Shown here one piece after another: positions 27,536-36,622 of a DNA stretch of 64,000 nucleotides (the first letter of the stretch is position 1; each line of letters starts with the position of its first letter). The translations under genes and the position numbers were made by a program. The notes under the pieces are model-generated. The model was given only the letters and a program-made list of their open reading frames with translations, ran no database searches and was not told the DNA's origin. The stretch is from Treponema sp. (GTDB lineage Bacteria; Spirochaetota; Spirochaetia; Treponematales; Treponemataceae): positions 62,001-126,000 of the forward strand of contig JAEEVR010000002.1 of NCBI GenBank assembly GCA_016290995.1, written 5' to 3'.

Positions 27536-28066
27536 TTAGAGTTCCTCCACTGTGATGTTGTCGTTTGTGTAAATGCAAATCTTTCCGGCAATTCCCATAG
27601 CCTTTTGGGCGATTTCCTTGGCGCTGTAGTTTGAAGATTCCATATAGGCCAACGCGGCCGAAAAAGCGTAGTTTCCGCCGCTTCCGATTGCCATAACGTC
27701 GTCTTCGGGCTCGATTACGTTTCCGTCGCCGGAGATCAATAGAATTTTATTTTTGTCGGCAACCAAAAGCTGGGCTTCCAATTTTTGGAGGGTTCGCTCC
27801 GTTCTCCACATTTTGGCAAGCTCTACCGAAGCGCGCAAAATGTCTCCGTTGGCTTCCTTAAGCCGTTCCTCAAATTTATCCAAAAGCGTAAAAGCGTCGG
27901 CGACAGAGCCTGCAAAGCCCGTCAAAACTTTTCCGTCGTAAATTTTTCTAACTTTGCGGGCGTTTCCCTTTGCGACAGTGTTTCCCGCAGTAACCTGGCC
28001 GTCGCCCGCCATGGCGACCTTTCCGTCTCTTTTTACGGCAATGACCGTAGTGCTTCTAATCTTCAT
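27536..28066 (-). CDS. hslV: HslV, peptidase subunit of the HslUV protease
   Basis: Threonine peptidase with proteasome-beta-like fold. The start [11 protein letters not shown] gives a five-residue propeptide before the catalytic Thr, and [20 protein letters not shown] and [13 protein letters not shown] match the family; length 176. An upstream in-frame stretch to 28147 is rejected because the promoter TTGCCG, 17 bp, TATATT puts the transcription start exactly on the ATG at 28066. No ribosome site is visible. It heads the hslVU operon. Confidence 0.95.
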   Translation of the reverse strand: MKIRSTTVIAVKRDGKVAMAGDGQVTAGNTVAKGNARKVRKIYDGKVLTGFAGSVADAFTLLDKFEERLKEANGDILRASVELAKMWRTERTLQKLEAQLLVADKNKILLISGDGNVIEPEDDVMAIGSGGNYAFSAALAYMESSNYSAKEIAQKAMGIAGKICIYTNDNITVEEL

Positions 28067-28072
28067 ATTTAT

Positions 28073-28101
28073 AATATAATGAATTTTTGGTGGAACGGCA
28101 A
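28073..28101 (-). promoter_or_regulatory. Leaderless-type promoter of hslVU
   Basis: TTGCCG (28096-28101), 17 bp, TATATT (28073-28078) on the minus strand. Predicted start 28066, the A of the hslV ATG. Confidence 0.6.
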
Positions 28102-28208
28102 TAAAGCGGCGAACAATACCGCTGTTTTTGCAAGCCTTTGCGAGCAAAAATGTTGCGGCTTATGCGGCAATCCTTCGATTTTGGACTTTCAACCGTTAAA
28201 TTTTGCCG

Positions 28209-29105
28209 CTACCCGTGCGGGTGCGCCTTTTTGTAGGTGTCGATGAGCTGCTGGGTGGTGACGTGGGTGTAGCGCTGGGTGGTGGAAATGCTTGAGTGGC
28301 CAAGCATCTCTTGGACGACGCGGACGTCCGCTCCGCTAGAAAGCATGGAGGTCGCAAAAGTGTGCCTAAAGGCGTGGGGAGACACATGGCGGTTGGTTCC
28401 TTCCGGGCCGGAATAGCGGCTGACAATCCAACGGATTCCGCGGGTGGAAAGCTGGCCGCCTTTTTTGTTCACAAAAAGCGCCTTTTGGCCGGGCAACTTC
28501 AATCTAAGCAAGAGCGCCTTTCGCTCCGCCAAATAATCCTTGAGCGCCGCCAACGCGTCGTCCTCAAAGTAAACGATTCGGTCTTTTTTGCCCTTGCCTT
28601 TGACCACGGCGCTTTTTCCGCCAGCGGAAAAGTCGCCCAGCTTTAGCGACGCCAATTCCGCAACGCGGCAGCCGCTAGAATAAAGCATTTCAAAAATAGC
28701 CTTGTCGCGGCTGGCCCACAAAAGCTCGTTTTTTTGGGGAGCGTCGCAAAGCGCGTCAACTTCCGTTCCTGTCATAAAATTGGGCAAATGCTTGGGGGCC
28801 TTCAATGTTTTAATTTCCAGCGCGGGATTTACTTTTAGCCTGCCGAATTTTTGGCTGTAAGAAAAAAGGGCCCTAAGGCTTGCGATAAAACGATTTATTG
28901 TGGCTACAGAAAATTTTTGGGCGCTTAACGAGCCGACGCAAAAGCGCAAGTCTTGCAAAGAAACTTTGTCAATCTCCGTGTCGGGGCCCAAAAACTCGTT
29001 AAGCTTTTTGTAGTCCTCGCCGTAGGACTGAACGGTGTTTTCCGTCATTCCCTTGACTGTGGCAAGATAGAGCAAAAATTCTTCGCAAGAATCTTTTACC
29101 GTCAT
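28209..29105 (-). CDS. XerC/CodV-like tyrosine recombinase
   Basis: A 298-residue tyrosine recombinase with a SAM-like core-binding N-terminal domain and a catalytic domain holding the R-K-H-R-H-Y set: SSGCRVAELASL, VVKGKGKKDR, HAFRHTFATSML, LGHSSISTTQRYTHV. This is the pattern of chromosome dimer resolution enzymes acting at dif. The ATG overlaps the topA stop by four bases (29102-29105), so it is translated from the topA message. A second Xer homologue lies at 33070. Confidence 0.9.
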   Translation of the reverse strand: MTVKDSCEEFLLYLATVKGMTENTVQSYGEDYKKLNEFLGPDTEIDKVSLQDLRFCVGSLSAQKFSVATINRFIASLRALFSYSQKFGRLKVNPALEIKTLKAPKHLPNFMTGTEVDALCDAPQKNELLWASRDKAIFEMLYSSGCRVAELASLKLGDFSAGGKSAVVKGKGKKDRIVYFEDDALAALKDYLAERKALLLRLKLPGQKALFVNKKGGQLSTRGIRWIVSRYSGPEGTNRHVSPHAFRHTFATSMLSSGADVRVVQEMLGHSSISTTQRYTHVTTQQLIDTYKKAHPHG

Positions 29106-31258
29106 TTGTCCTGTTCGTCGCCGTCGGCCGAGTGCAAGTAGTCGCAGTCAGGATTAATGCAGCTTTTGTAGGCTCCGTTCTTTTTGTCGTATTTTTCGAC
29201 AAGGAACCAGCCGCACTTGGGGCAGTAAGAGTCGATCGGCTTAAAGTGGCTGATAAAGGTGCACTTGGGATAGTTGGTGCAGCCGTAAAAGGCCTTTCCC
29301 CTGCCCTTTGTCTTTCGCTCGACGATCTCGCCGCCACAGCCCGGAACCGGACACTTGGCAAGCGGAACCGACTTTGTGTTGTGGCAGGCCGGGAAGCCAG
29401 AGCAAGCCAAGAAAAAGCCAAAGCGGCCCAACTTTTTGATCATCGGCTTTCCGCAAAGTTCGCAAACCTTGTCGGTCTGTTCGTCCAAAAAGCCTTTTAC
29501 GCTTTCGGTCTTTTCCATAACTTGGCCGACGCGAGTCTTAAAGGGCGAATAGAATTGGCCGATCATGTCGGTCCAAACCAAATCGTCCTGCTCGACTTTA
29601 TCAAGGTCGTTTTCTACCTGCGCGGTAAATTCTTCGTCGATGATTTCGGGGAAAGACTCCACCAAAATCTTGCTGATCATTTTTCCAAGCAAGGTGGGAA
29701 CCAATTGCTTGTTGGTGCGCGTCACATAGTAGCGGTCAAGCAAAACGCTGATGATAGGCGCGTATGTTGAAGGACGGCCTATGCCGCGCTCTTCCAATGT
29801 TTTTACGATCGACGCGTCTGTGTAGCGCGCGGGGCCTTGCGTAAAGTGCTGCTCGGGATAGAATTTTCCGCTGGCCAAAACCTCTCCGTCCTTAAGCGAA
29901 GGAAGAGAGCCCGTAACGTCTTCTTTAGAAGAAAGCAAGTGGATTACGTGGTAAAAGCCCTTGTCAACAATCTTGCTGGCGCTGGCTCTAAAGACCGCGT
30001 CGCCGGCTGTGATCTCCGCGCTTGTAGTGCGGGTCTTGGCGTTGTTCATTTGGCTAGAGACAAGGCGCTCCCAAATGATTGTGTAAAGGCGCAATTGGTC
30101 GCGGGTCAAATATTCCTTTACGCTTTCGGGCGTGTATGAAATATAAGTGGGCCTAATGCCTTCGTGCGCGTCCTGCGCTCCCTTTCCAACCGTGTACTCG
30201 ATAGGCTCCGGCGGAAGGTCGTCGGGATAATTCTTTTGAATCCATTCGCGAATTTCGGTCAAAGCGGTTTGCGAAATGCGAACGCTGTCGGTACGCATGT
30301 AAGTGATAAGACCGACGCGGGTGGAACCGATATTAACGCCTTCGTACAATTGCTGGGCGATCTGCATTGTCTTGCGCGAAGTAAAGCCCAAGCGGTTGGC
30401 GGCGGCCTGCTGCAATTTTGACGTGGTGAACGGAGGCTTGGGGCGCACTACTTTGTCCGTGGCCTTGATGCCGCTAACCTTGCATTCGGCGTTTTTAATT
30501 TGCTCGATGATTTCGTTTACTTGCGCCTCGTTTTTAAGCGAGGGCTTTTCTCCCTTGTATGAAACAAGCTGCGCGGTGAACGACGACTTACCTTTTGCAA
30601 AATCCGCGTCAAGGCTCCAATACTCTTCGGGAATAAAATCCTCGACTTCTTTTTCGCGCTCGCAAATCAAGCGCAAGGCGACGGATTGAACGCGGCCGGC
30701 GCTAAGGCCGTTCTTAACTTTTGCCCACAAGAGCGGGCTAAGATTGTAGCCTACCAAGCGGTCCAAAATGCGGCGGGCCTTTTGCGCGTTTACTTTTGGC
30801 TCGGAAATGTCGCCGGGATGCTGAACGGCTTCCTTAATCGCGACCGGAGTAATTTCGTTAAAAACAATTCTATGAATCGGAGCGTCAGTCTTTTCTTTGA
30901 GAGCGTTGTTCAAGTGCCAAGCGATGGCCTCTCCTTCGCGGTCATTATCCGACGCAAGCAGAACGAGAGTGGATTTTTTTGCGTCCTTTTGAAGTTCCTT
31001 TAAGAGCTTGGCTTTTCCGCGAACGGTGATGTATTCCGGCGCGAAGTTGTTTTCGGTGTCAATCGCCATTCTAGACTTTGGAAGGTCTATCAAGTGGCCC
31101 ATCGAAGCCTTTACGGTGTAGCCAGGACCAAGGTACTTTTCAATCGTGTGAGCCTTTGCGGGGGACTCCACGATTACAAGCGTATTATTCGCCGCCGCTT
31201 TTTTTGCGGAAGCCTTTTTTCCTTTTTTTTCAGTTGTGTTTTCCTTTGCTTGTGCCAT
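29102..31258 (-). CDS. topA: DNA topoisomerase I
   Basis: Relaxes negative supercoils through a 5'-phosphotyrosine intermediate. The 718-residue protein has a Lys/Ala-rich N-terminal extension of about 20 residues. The TOPRIM domain has LVIVESPAKAHTIEKYLG and LASDNDREGEAIAWHL, and the active Tyr is in GLITYMRTDSVRIS. Three C-terminal Cys4 zinc ribbons begin CELCGKP, CPVPGCGG and CPKCGW. The ATG at 31258 is fixed by the promoter (TTGACA, 17 bp, TATCTT) that leaves a leader of about three bases; the longer in-frame extension overlaps dprA and is rejected. Confidence 0.96.
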   Translation of the reverse strand: MAQAKENTTEKKGKKASAKKAAANNTLVIVESPAKAHTIEKYLGPGYTVKASMGHLIDLPKSRMAIDTENNFAPEYITVRGKAKLLKELQKDAKKSTLVLLASDNDREGEAIAWHLNNALKEKTDAPIHRIVFNEITPVAIKEAVQHPGDISEPKVNAQKARRILDRLVGYNLSPLLWAKVKNGLSAGRVQSVALRLICEREKEVEDFIPEEYWSLDADFAKGKSSFTAQLVSYKGEKPSLKNEAQVNEIIEQIKNAECKVSGIKATDKVVRPKPPFTTSKLQQAAANRLGFTSRKTMQIAQQLYEGVNIGSTRVGLITYMRTDSVRISQTALTEIREWIQKNYPDDLPPEPIEYTVGKGAQDAHEGIRPTYISYTPESVKEYLTRDQLRLYTIIWERLVSSQMNNAKTRTTSAEITAGDAVFRASASKIVDKGFYHVIHLLSSKEDVTGSLPSLKDGEVLASGKFYPEQHFTQGPARYTDASIVKTLEERGIGRPSTYAPIISVLLDRYYVTRTNKQLVPTLLGKMISKILVESFPEIIDEEFTAQVENDLDKVEQDDLVWTDMIGQFYSPFKTRVGQVMEKTESVKGFLDEQTDKVCELCGKPMIKKLGRFGFFLACSGFPACHNTKSVPLAKCPVPGCGGEIVERKTKGRGKAFYGCTNYPKCTFISHFKPIDSYCPKCGWFLVEKYDKKNGAYKSCINPDCDYLHSADGDEQDK

Positions 31259-31267
31259 ATAATATAG

Positions 31268-31296
31268 AAGATAACGCTCTTTTATCGACTTGTCAA
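31268..31296 (-). promoter_or_regulatory. topA promoter, near-leaderless
   Basis: A consensus TTGACA (31291-31296) and TATCTT (31268-31273) with 17 bp spacing overlap the end of dprA on the minus strand. The predicted start at 31261 is three bases before the ATG. No ribosome binding site. Confidence 0.7.
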
Positions 31297-32279
31297 GCGA
31301 AAAATTCATCAAAAGAAGATATAACGCGGGCCCCGTCGGCCACATAAGCCTCAGGCCTGGTCTCAATTTTTCGGGCGGCGGCCGCTCCTTCTTGCGCCTC
31401 CAGGCTTTTGTGAACCAAATTGGAAAGAACAAGCGCGTTTTTGCAAAAGCAGGCTTGGTGAAAAAACAAGTCCCGGTTGTAGTCCAAGGCAAAGTCCGCC
31501 GTCAACAGGGCTCCGCTTCCTGGAGGCGCCTGGACGACCACAGTCGCAGTCGCAAGGCCTGCGATAATGCGGTTTCGGCTGACAAAACGCCATTTTTCGC
31601 CGGGCATTCCCGGAGGCGATTCGCTAACAAGCAAACCGCCGTTTTGAATTATCGAAGCGGCCATCTTTTTATGGCTGGGCGGAAAAACGTTGTCCACTCC
31701 TCCGGCCAAGACCGCGACTGTCGCGCAAAAAGGGCTTTTAGAGTCATAAAACGCGTCTATCGCTCCTTGGTGCGCCGCTCCGTCAATTCCGATAGCCAGG
31801 CCGCTGACCACGCAATAACCGGCGCTTGCCGCGTCGTAAGAAAAGTCATGGGCGGCCTTTTTAGCTTCTGGGCACAAGCGCCTCGTTCCCACAACGCTGA
31901 CCGATTTTTTGCCAAAGGCCTGCAAATCGCCCCGATAAAAAAGCGCGAAAGGCGGATCCGTTATTTCCTTTAACAAAGGCGGATACAAGGAGTCCAAGCA
32001 TAAAAGGCTTTTTATGCCCAAAGCTTTGGCCTCAAAGGCGCTTTTTTTTGCAAGGCGGACAAGCTCACTGCCGTCCCAGCGGCTGGCTCTTAACGGACGC
32101 CGCAAATTCCGCCCAGCCATAGCCGCAATTTGGTCGTAAGACGCTTGCTTTAAAAAGCAAAGCGGCTCGCAATGGCCGGCGTTTTCCATCGCCTTTAGCT
32201 CTTTTAAGAGTCTTGTCTTTTCAAAAAAATTTAGAAAGTCGATCGACGAAAGCGCGATCGTAAGAATTGTATTTTCCAT
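31293..32279 (-). CDS. dprA: DprA/Smf DNA-processing protein
   Basis: Binds incoming single-stranded DNA and loads RecA during transformation; also common in bacteria not known to be competent. The 328-residue protein has a SAM-like N-terminus and the Rossmann core with SVVGTRRLCPEAKKAA, VSGLAIGIDGAAHQGAI, LAGGVDNVFPP and FVSRNRIIAGLA. GAGG precedes the ATG. Gene order dprA-topA-xerC matches what I recall for other treponemes. Confidence 0.93.
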   Translation of the reverse strand: MENTILTIALSSIDFLNFFEKTRLLKELKAMENAGHCEPLCFLKQASYDQIAAMAGRNLRRPLRASRWDGSELVRLAKKSAFEAKALGIKSLLCLDSLYPPLLKEITDPPFALFYRGDLQAFGKKSVSVVGTRRLCPEAKKAAHDFSYDAASAGYCVVSGLAIGIDGAAHQGAIDAFYDSKSPFCATVAVLAGGVDNVFPPSHKKMAASIIQNGGLLVSESPPGMPGEKWRFVSRNRIIAGLATATVVVQAPPGSGALLTADFALDYNRDLFFHQACFCKNALVLSNLVHKSLEAQEGAAAARKIETRPEAYVADGARVISSFDEFFA

Positions 32280-32344
32280 AAAAAACCTCTACATATAAGA
32301 TAGGGATTTTTTATGGAAAAATTTTACTTTTTTACAAAAAAATT

Positions 32345-33067
32345 TTAATTTGAAAAAGCCGCGTTTTGAACGATTTCGCGGTTGGCTTCGGCCTCAGCCT
32401 TTCGTTCAGGAGATTTGGTGAGCGAAAGGATTTTGTCGTACATTTGGATGGCCTTGTCAAAGTCATAGCTCATGTAATAAGCGCGGGCCAAAACAAACAT
32501 CGCGTCAATATTCTTTGTCTCGATTGTCAAAAGTTTTTCCAAATACGGAATCGCCTTGTCATCCTCTCCAAGCTCAAACACATAGAGAACCGAAATTCCG
32601 TAAAGGGCCCGCGCGTATCTTGGCTCAATGTCAATCGCTCTAAGGTAGGCGTCTTCGCTAAGTTTAAGGTAATGCTCGCGCTTTTCGGAATAACCGTCGG
32701 CGTCAAAATCCATCGAAGCGTGCGACATGTAGCCGGCGCAAAGGCCTACGTAATAATAAAGGTTTTGGTTGTCGGGATAATATTCCAAGGCGGTCTGAAA
32801 ATTTTTCAAAGCCTCGCCGTACATTTTTTTGTCCAAATAACGGGTGGCCAAAATTTTGTACCAGATTCCAATCTGGCTGTGGGCCAACTGGATGTCGGCG
32901 GCCCGCTCCTCGTATTTAGAAATAGCGTCCTTTAATTCTTCAATCGTAGTTGGACTTGCAACGCCTTCTTCAATATGCTGCATTCTTATGATTGTCTTGT
33001 TTGATTTAGCGCAAGAACAAAGCGCCAAGACAAAAAACGCGGCGAGCGCGACAACGATTTTTTTCAT
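32345..33067 (-). CDS. TPR-repeat lipoprotein
   Basis: A 240-residue exported lipoprotein: signal peptide with lipobox LCSC (Cys near 19). At least four tetratricopeptide-like helical pairs follow (EALKNFQTALEYYPDNQNLY, AYLRAIDIEPRYARALY, AIPYLEKLLTIETKNIDAM, KAIQMYDKILSL). The ATG at 33067 is preferred to that at 33073 because of AAGGAG spacing. It overlaps or abuts the end of the xerD-like gene and is probably in the same unit as ftsZ. It probably scaffolds envelope proteins; the partner is unknown. Confidence 0.8.
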   Translation of the reverse strand: MKKIVVALAAFFVLALCSCAKSNKTIIRMQHIEEGVASPTTIEELKDAISKYEERAADIQLAHSQIGIWYKILATRYLDKKMYGEALKNFQTALEYYPDNQNLYYYVGLCAGYMSHASMDFDADGYSEKREHYLKLSEDAYLRAIDIEPRYARALYGISVLYVFELGEDDKAIPYLEKLLTIETKNIDAMFVLARAYYMSYDFDKAIQMYDKILSLTKSPERKAEAEANREIVQNAAFSN

Positions 33068-33069
33068 AA

Positions 33070-33969
33070 TCATTCTCCTTTGCCGGAATGTCCGGGAAAA
33101 TATTCTTTATGATAATCACGCAATTCTGAATCGCTTACGTGAGTGTATATCTGAGTCGTGGCCAAATCCGAATGGCCCAGCAAAGCCTGAACGCTTCGCA
33201 AATCCGCTCCCCCGCTAAGCAAATGGGTGGCAAAGGAATGGCGCAAGGTGTGAACCTTGCAGTCTATTCCAGTCAAGGCTTCCAATTCCTTAAAGCGCTT
33301 CCAAACTCCCTTGCGCGAAATTGGCTGGCCTTTGTAGTTTACAAAAACAGTCGGAACGATTTTATTTCCAACCAAACGCGGCCTGACGTCGGACAAATAT
33401 TTTACCAGCCATTCTTTTGCAGCCTCTCCAAAAGGAACGATTCTTTCCTTGTCGCCTTTTCCGCAAACAAGAACAATCATTTCATTCAAATGAAGGTTGC
33501 CAATTTGAAGCGTCGCCGCTTCGCTGATTCTAAGGCCGCAAGAATAAATCAGTTCAAAAAGGGCTCGGTCCCTTATTCCCAAATCGTTTGACGTGTCAAT
33601 CGAGGCCAACAAAGAATCGACTTGATCGACATTCAAAACTCTAGGCAAAGCCCTTCTGGCCTTTGGCCTGTCAAGAACCAGAGCCTCGTTTTGCGGCCAA
33701 ACATTTTCCAGAACCAAAAAGGCTCCAAGGGCGCGCAAGGCGCTGATGTCTTTTGCAAGCGTAAGCTCCGTACACCCGTCAGTTTTTCTACTAGCCAGGT
33801 AGTACAGCAAATCCTTAACAGTTACCTTAGGCAGGTCTATATTTTGACGCTCCAGATAGCCCAAAAATTCTTTTGCCGCCGTTTTGTACGTTTGCGCCGT
33901 CAATTCAGAGCGGCCGTCAACCATAATCAAATTGGCGTAGAATTTTTTCAGCGCTTCATCTGAAGTCAT
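33070..33969 (-). CDS. XerD-like tyrosine recombinase
   Basis: A 299-residue tyrosine recombinase with N-terminal core-binding domain and a complete catalytic set: YSCGLRISEAATL, VCGKGDKERIVPFG, HTLRHSFATHLL, LGHSDLATTQIYTHV. It is one of two Xer enzymes in the window, probably the XerD partner of the gene at 28209 for dif recombination. The ATG at 33969 lies 15 bases after the ftsZ stop without a clear ribosome site, so it probably depends on ftsZ transcription. Assignment of C versus D is by similarity impression and could be reversed. Confidence 0.85.
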   Translation of the reverse strand: MTSDEALKKFYANLIMVDGRSELTAQTYKTAAKEFLGYLERQNIDLPKVTVKDLLYYLASRKTDGCTELTLAKDISALRALGAFLVLENVWPQNEALVLDRPKARRALPRVLNVDQVDSLLASIDTSNDLGIRDRALFELIYSCGLRISEAATLQIGNLHLNEMIVLVCGKGDKERIVPFGEAAKEWLVKYLSDVRPRLVGNKIVPTVFVNYKGQPISRKGVWKRFKELEALTGIDCKVHTLRHSFATHLLSGGADLRSVQALLGHSDLATTQIYTHVSDSELRDYHKEYFPGHSGKGE

Positions 33970-33984
33970 CGTCAAAACCAAAAA

Positions 33985-35349
33985 TTAGCGCAAATTGATT
34001 TCGCGGCTCAAGCCTCTGTTTCTCCAGCAAGCGGGCTGTGAAAGGTCGTCGCTGGGCGAAAAACCTGCCGGCGGCTCAATCGACATTCGGCTTGTTCTGG
34101 CTGAGTAAGAAGCGGCCAAATCTTTTCCCAAAGTTCCGCCTTCCGACGATTCAACATCTTCGTCCGCTTCGTCGCTTTCCGCAGAATCATCATAGCCATG
34201 CTTTTCAAACACGCCGTAGTTCTCATACGCAGTGTCCTTTGTTTGATGGTTTACGTTTCCGCGAAGCAAGCGGTCAAATTCGCTTACGTCCAAAAGGTTG
34301 TCGTTTCCGCTAGACTTTGTTTCTTCGGCGCGAACTTTTTGCGCGGCGGAAGGAACAGAAGTCTGGTTAAAGCCAGTGGCGATTACAGTTACGCTCAAGT
34401 CGTCTTCGGCCATAGAAGGATCCACTACGTTGCCCCAGAATACGCGGCTGTGAGGATCGGCGGAAGCAGTGATGATTCTTGCCATCTCTTCGGTTTCGCA
34501 CAAAGAAACGTTTCCGCAAGACGACACGTTGATCAAAATGTTCTTGGCGCCGTCGATGTTCATGTCTTCCAATAAAGGATTGTTGATGGCGCTTGTAGCA
34601 GCGTCTACCGCTCTGTTCTCGCCCTTTCCAAGTCCAACGCCAAGCAAGGCGTCGCCCTGGCCCTTCATTGCGGCCGTTACGTCGGCAAAGTCAGTGTTAA
34701 CTTCGCCAGGCATTGTGATGATGCGAGAGATTCCTTCAACGCCGTGGCGTAAAACGTCATCGGCAACGCGGAACGCTTCGGTGATCGGAGCTTTTTTGTC
34801 GATTACTTTTATAAGCTGCTGGTTGGGAATTACAATCAATGAGTCGACTTCTTTGTGGAGTTTTTCAATTCCAGCTTTGGCAACGTTCATTCGGATTGAG
34901 CCTTCAAAGTCAAACGGAGTGGTTACAACGCCGACTGTCAAGGCGCCCATTTCGTGAGCGATTCTGGCAACTACAGGAGCTGAACCAGTTCCAGTGCCGC
35001 CGCCCATTCCGGCTGTTACAAAAACCATGTTGGCGCCAGCCAAGATGTTCTTGATATTTTCCTTGTCTTCTTCGGCAGCCTGCTCGCCAATGTCAGGATT
35101 GGCCCCAGCTCCCAAACCGCCAGTTACCTTCTGTCCAATCGCGACTTTTGTTTCCGCTCTTGAATAGTTAAGGGCCTGCAAGTCCGTGTTGATTACGATA
35201 AAATCAACATTAGGAATCTTTGCGTCAATCATTCTGTTGACGGCGTTTGATCCGCCTCCGCCGCATCCAACAACCTTAATCTTTGTCGGATTGGGCGTCA
35301 ACAATGTCTTGCCCTCGCTGTCCACCACTGAATGGTTCATCAAACTCAT
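33985..35349 (-). CDS. ftsZ: FtsZ, cell-division GTPase
   Basis: Tubulin-like GTPase forming the division ring. The 454-residue sequence shows [19 protein letters not shown], the tubulin signature [10 protein letters not shown], and the T7 loop NTDFADV. A variable acidic linker of about 100 residues follows, with an unusual C-terminal peptide ([18 protein letters not shown]) that probably binds FtsA. GGAGG precedes the ATG. It follows ftsA in the division cluster. Confidence 0.97.
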   Translation of the reverse strand: MSLMNHSVVDSEGKTLLTPNPTKIKVVGCGGGGSNAVNRMIDAKIPNVDFIVINTDLQALNYSRAETKVAIGQKVTGGLGAGANPDIGEQAAEEDKENIKNILAGANMVFVTAGMGGGTGTGSAPVVARIAHEMGALTVGVVTTPFDFEGSIRMNVAKAGIEKLHKEVDSLIVIPNQQLIKVIDKKAPITEAFRVADDVLRHGVEGISRIITMPGEVNTDFADVTAAMKGQGDALLGVGLGKGENRAVDAATSAINNPLLEDMNIDGAKNILINVSSCGNVSLCETEEMARIITASADPHSRVFWGNVVDPSMAEDDLSVTVIATGFNQTSVPSAAQKVRAEETKSSGNDNLLDVSEFDRLLRGNVNHQTKDTAYENYGVFEKHGYDDSAESDEADEDVESSEGGTLGKDLAASYSARTSRMSIEPPAGFSPSDDLSQPACWRNRGLSREINLR

Positions 35350-35383
35350 TTTTTTATTCCTCCCACTGTATTATATCTACAAA

Positions 35384-36622
35384 TTAAAAAAATGCTTTTT
35401 TAAGTTTTTGCCAAATGCTTCCGCTTGGCCCCTGCTGTTTTTTATGGCGGGGTGTTTTGGCAGCCTGCATCATCGCGTCTTTTTGCGAGATCACCAAGCC
35501 GATCGCCGTTGCCCATTCAGGCTTTCGGTAATCCTCTTCTATTCCGCCAAGACTTTCAGGAATTCCAAGGCGAACCGCTGTCGTTCCAAAAACGTCTTTG
35601 GCCAATTCCAAGACGCCTTCCATTTGCGCGCCGCCGCCGGTAAGAATGATGTTTCCGCTAAGGCGAGTCAAATCAGTCTTGCGGACGATTTCGCTTCTAA
35701 CGGTCATGAAAATTTCTTCCATGCGCGGCTGAATGATTTCGCAAATTTCCTTTTGGTCGCTAAGCTCCGGCGGGCGTCCGCCAACGCCAGGTATCTTAAC
35801 TTCGCGGGGCTCGTCAAGCATGTCCATATAGCAGCAGCCGTCATTGACTTTGATTTCTTCGGCGGCGGCCGGCGGAATGCCCTTTACAATCGCGATGTCG
35901 TTCGTTACATAGTAACCGCAATTCTTCAAAGAAAAGCTTGTCAACGGAGCGCCGTTATGCAAAACCAAAACGTCTGTCGTTCCCGCTCCCAAGTCAATCA
36001 AAATCGAGCCAAGCTCCATCTCGTCTTGGTGAACGACCGCCTGGGCGGCCGAAAGCGTTTTTTGCATAATGCGGTCAAGGTCATAGCCGGCGCGGTTGAT
36101 GCAATCGCGAATGTTTTGAATGGCGGTCTTTGAAGCGGTTACGATGTGTATTTCCGTTTCAAGGCGAACGCCCATCATATTGATCGGATCCTTGATTCCT
36201 CCGACTTGATCGACTGTATAGCTTTTGGGAATAACGTGCAATATTTCTTTGTCGGGAGCGATTGGAACGCTGCGGCCGTTTTCGATTACGCGGTCAACGT
36301 CGGCCCTTGTGATTTCGCCGTTGGCTTTTCCGTGCTTTGAAACAGCGGCCTGGCCGCGAGAGTTAAGGCATTCAATCTGCGGACCGCCAATCGCCGCGAC
36401 GCAAGACTCAACTTCAAAGCCGGCGTTTTGCTCGGCCGCGTCAACCGCTTCCTTTATTATGGCGCTGGCCGCCTCAAGGTTGACTATCGCTCCGTTTCTG
36501 AGTCCTTGGGATTTTTTGCTGCTAAGGCCGATAATTTCGATTTTGCCGTCTTCTGTCAATTCGCCGATCGCCACGCGAACGACGCTTGTTCCAACGTCAA
36601 GGCCAACTATAATATTACTCAA
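35384..36622 (-). CDS. ftsA: FtsA, membrane tether of FtsZ
   Basis: Actin-like ATPase that anchors FtsZ to the membrane. It has IIVGLDVGTSVVRVAIGEL (phosphate 1), the SHS2/1C domain, LIDLGAGTTDVLVLHNG (phosphate 2), IILTGGGAQMEGV (adenosine) and a C-terminal amphipathic helix (SIWQKLKKAFF). I choose a TTG start at 36622 because GGAGG ends five bases upstream; the in-frame ATG at 36634 overlaps that site and lacks its own. The TTG overlaps the ftsQ stop by eight bases (TTGAGTAA). Length 412 residues on this start. Confidence 0.93.
   Translation of the reverse strand: MSNIIVGLDVGTSVVRVAIGELTEDGKIEIIGLSSKKSQGLRNGAIVNLEAASAIIKEAVDAAEQNAGFEVESCVAAIGGPQIECLNSRGQAAVSKHGKANGEITRADVDRVIENGRSVPIAPDKEILHVIPKSYTVDQVGGIKDPINMMGVRLETEIHIVTASKTAIQNIRDCINRAGYDLDRIMQKTLSAAQAVVHQDEMELGSILIDLGAGTTDVLVLHNGAPLTSFSLKNCGYYVTNDIAIVKGIPPAAAEEIKVNDGCCYMDMLDEPREVKIPGVGGRPPELSDQKEICEIIQPRMEEIFMTVRSEIVRKTDLTRLSGNIILTGGGAQMEGVLELAKDVFGTTAVRLGIPESLGGIEEDYRKPEWATAIGLVISQKDAMMQAAKTPRHKKQQGPSGSIWQKLKKAFF

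Noticed and set aside
28067..28147. N-terminal extension of hslV by 27 codons
   Set aside because: The propeptide MKIRS before the catalytic Thr is the normal HslV layout and the promoter lies within the extension.
31259..31492. N-terminal extension of topA by 78 codons
   Set aside because: It would run through the topA promoter and overlap dprA; the sequence is not like any topoisomerase N-terminus.
28209..33969. Integrative element defined by the two tyrosine recombinases
   Set aside because: Both recombinases look like housekeeping Xer proteins embedded in conserved topA/dprA/ftsZ context, with no cargo, att repeats or composition change.
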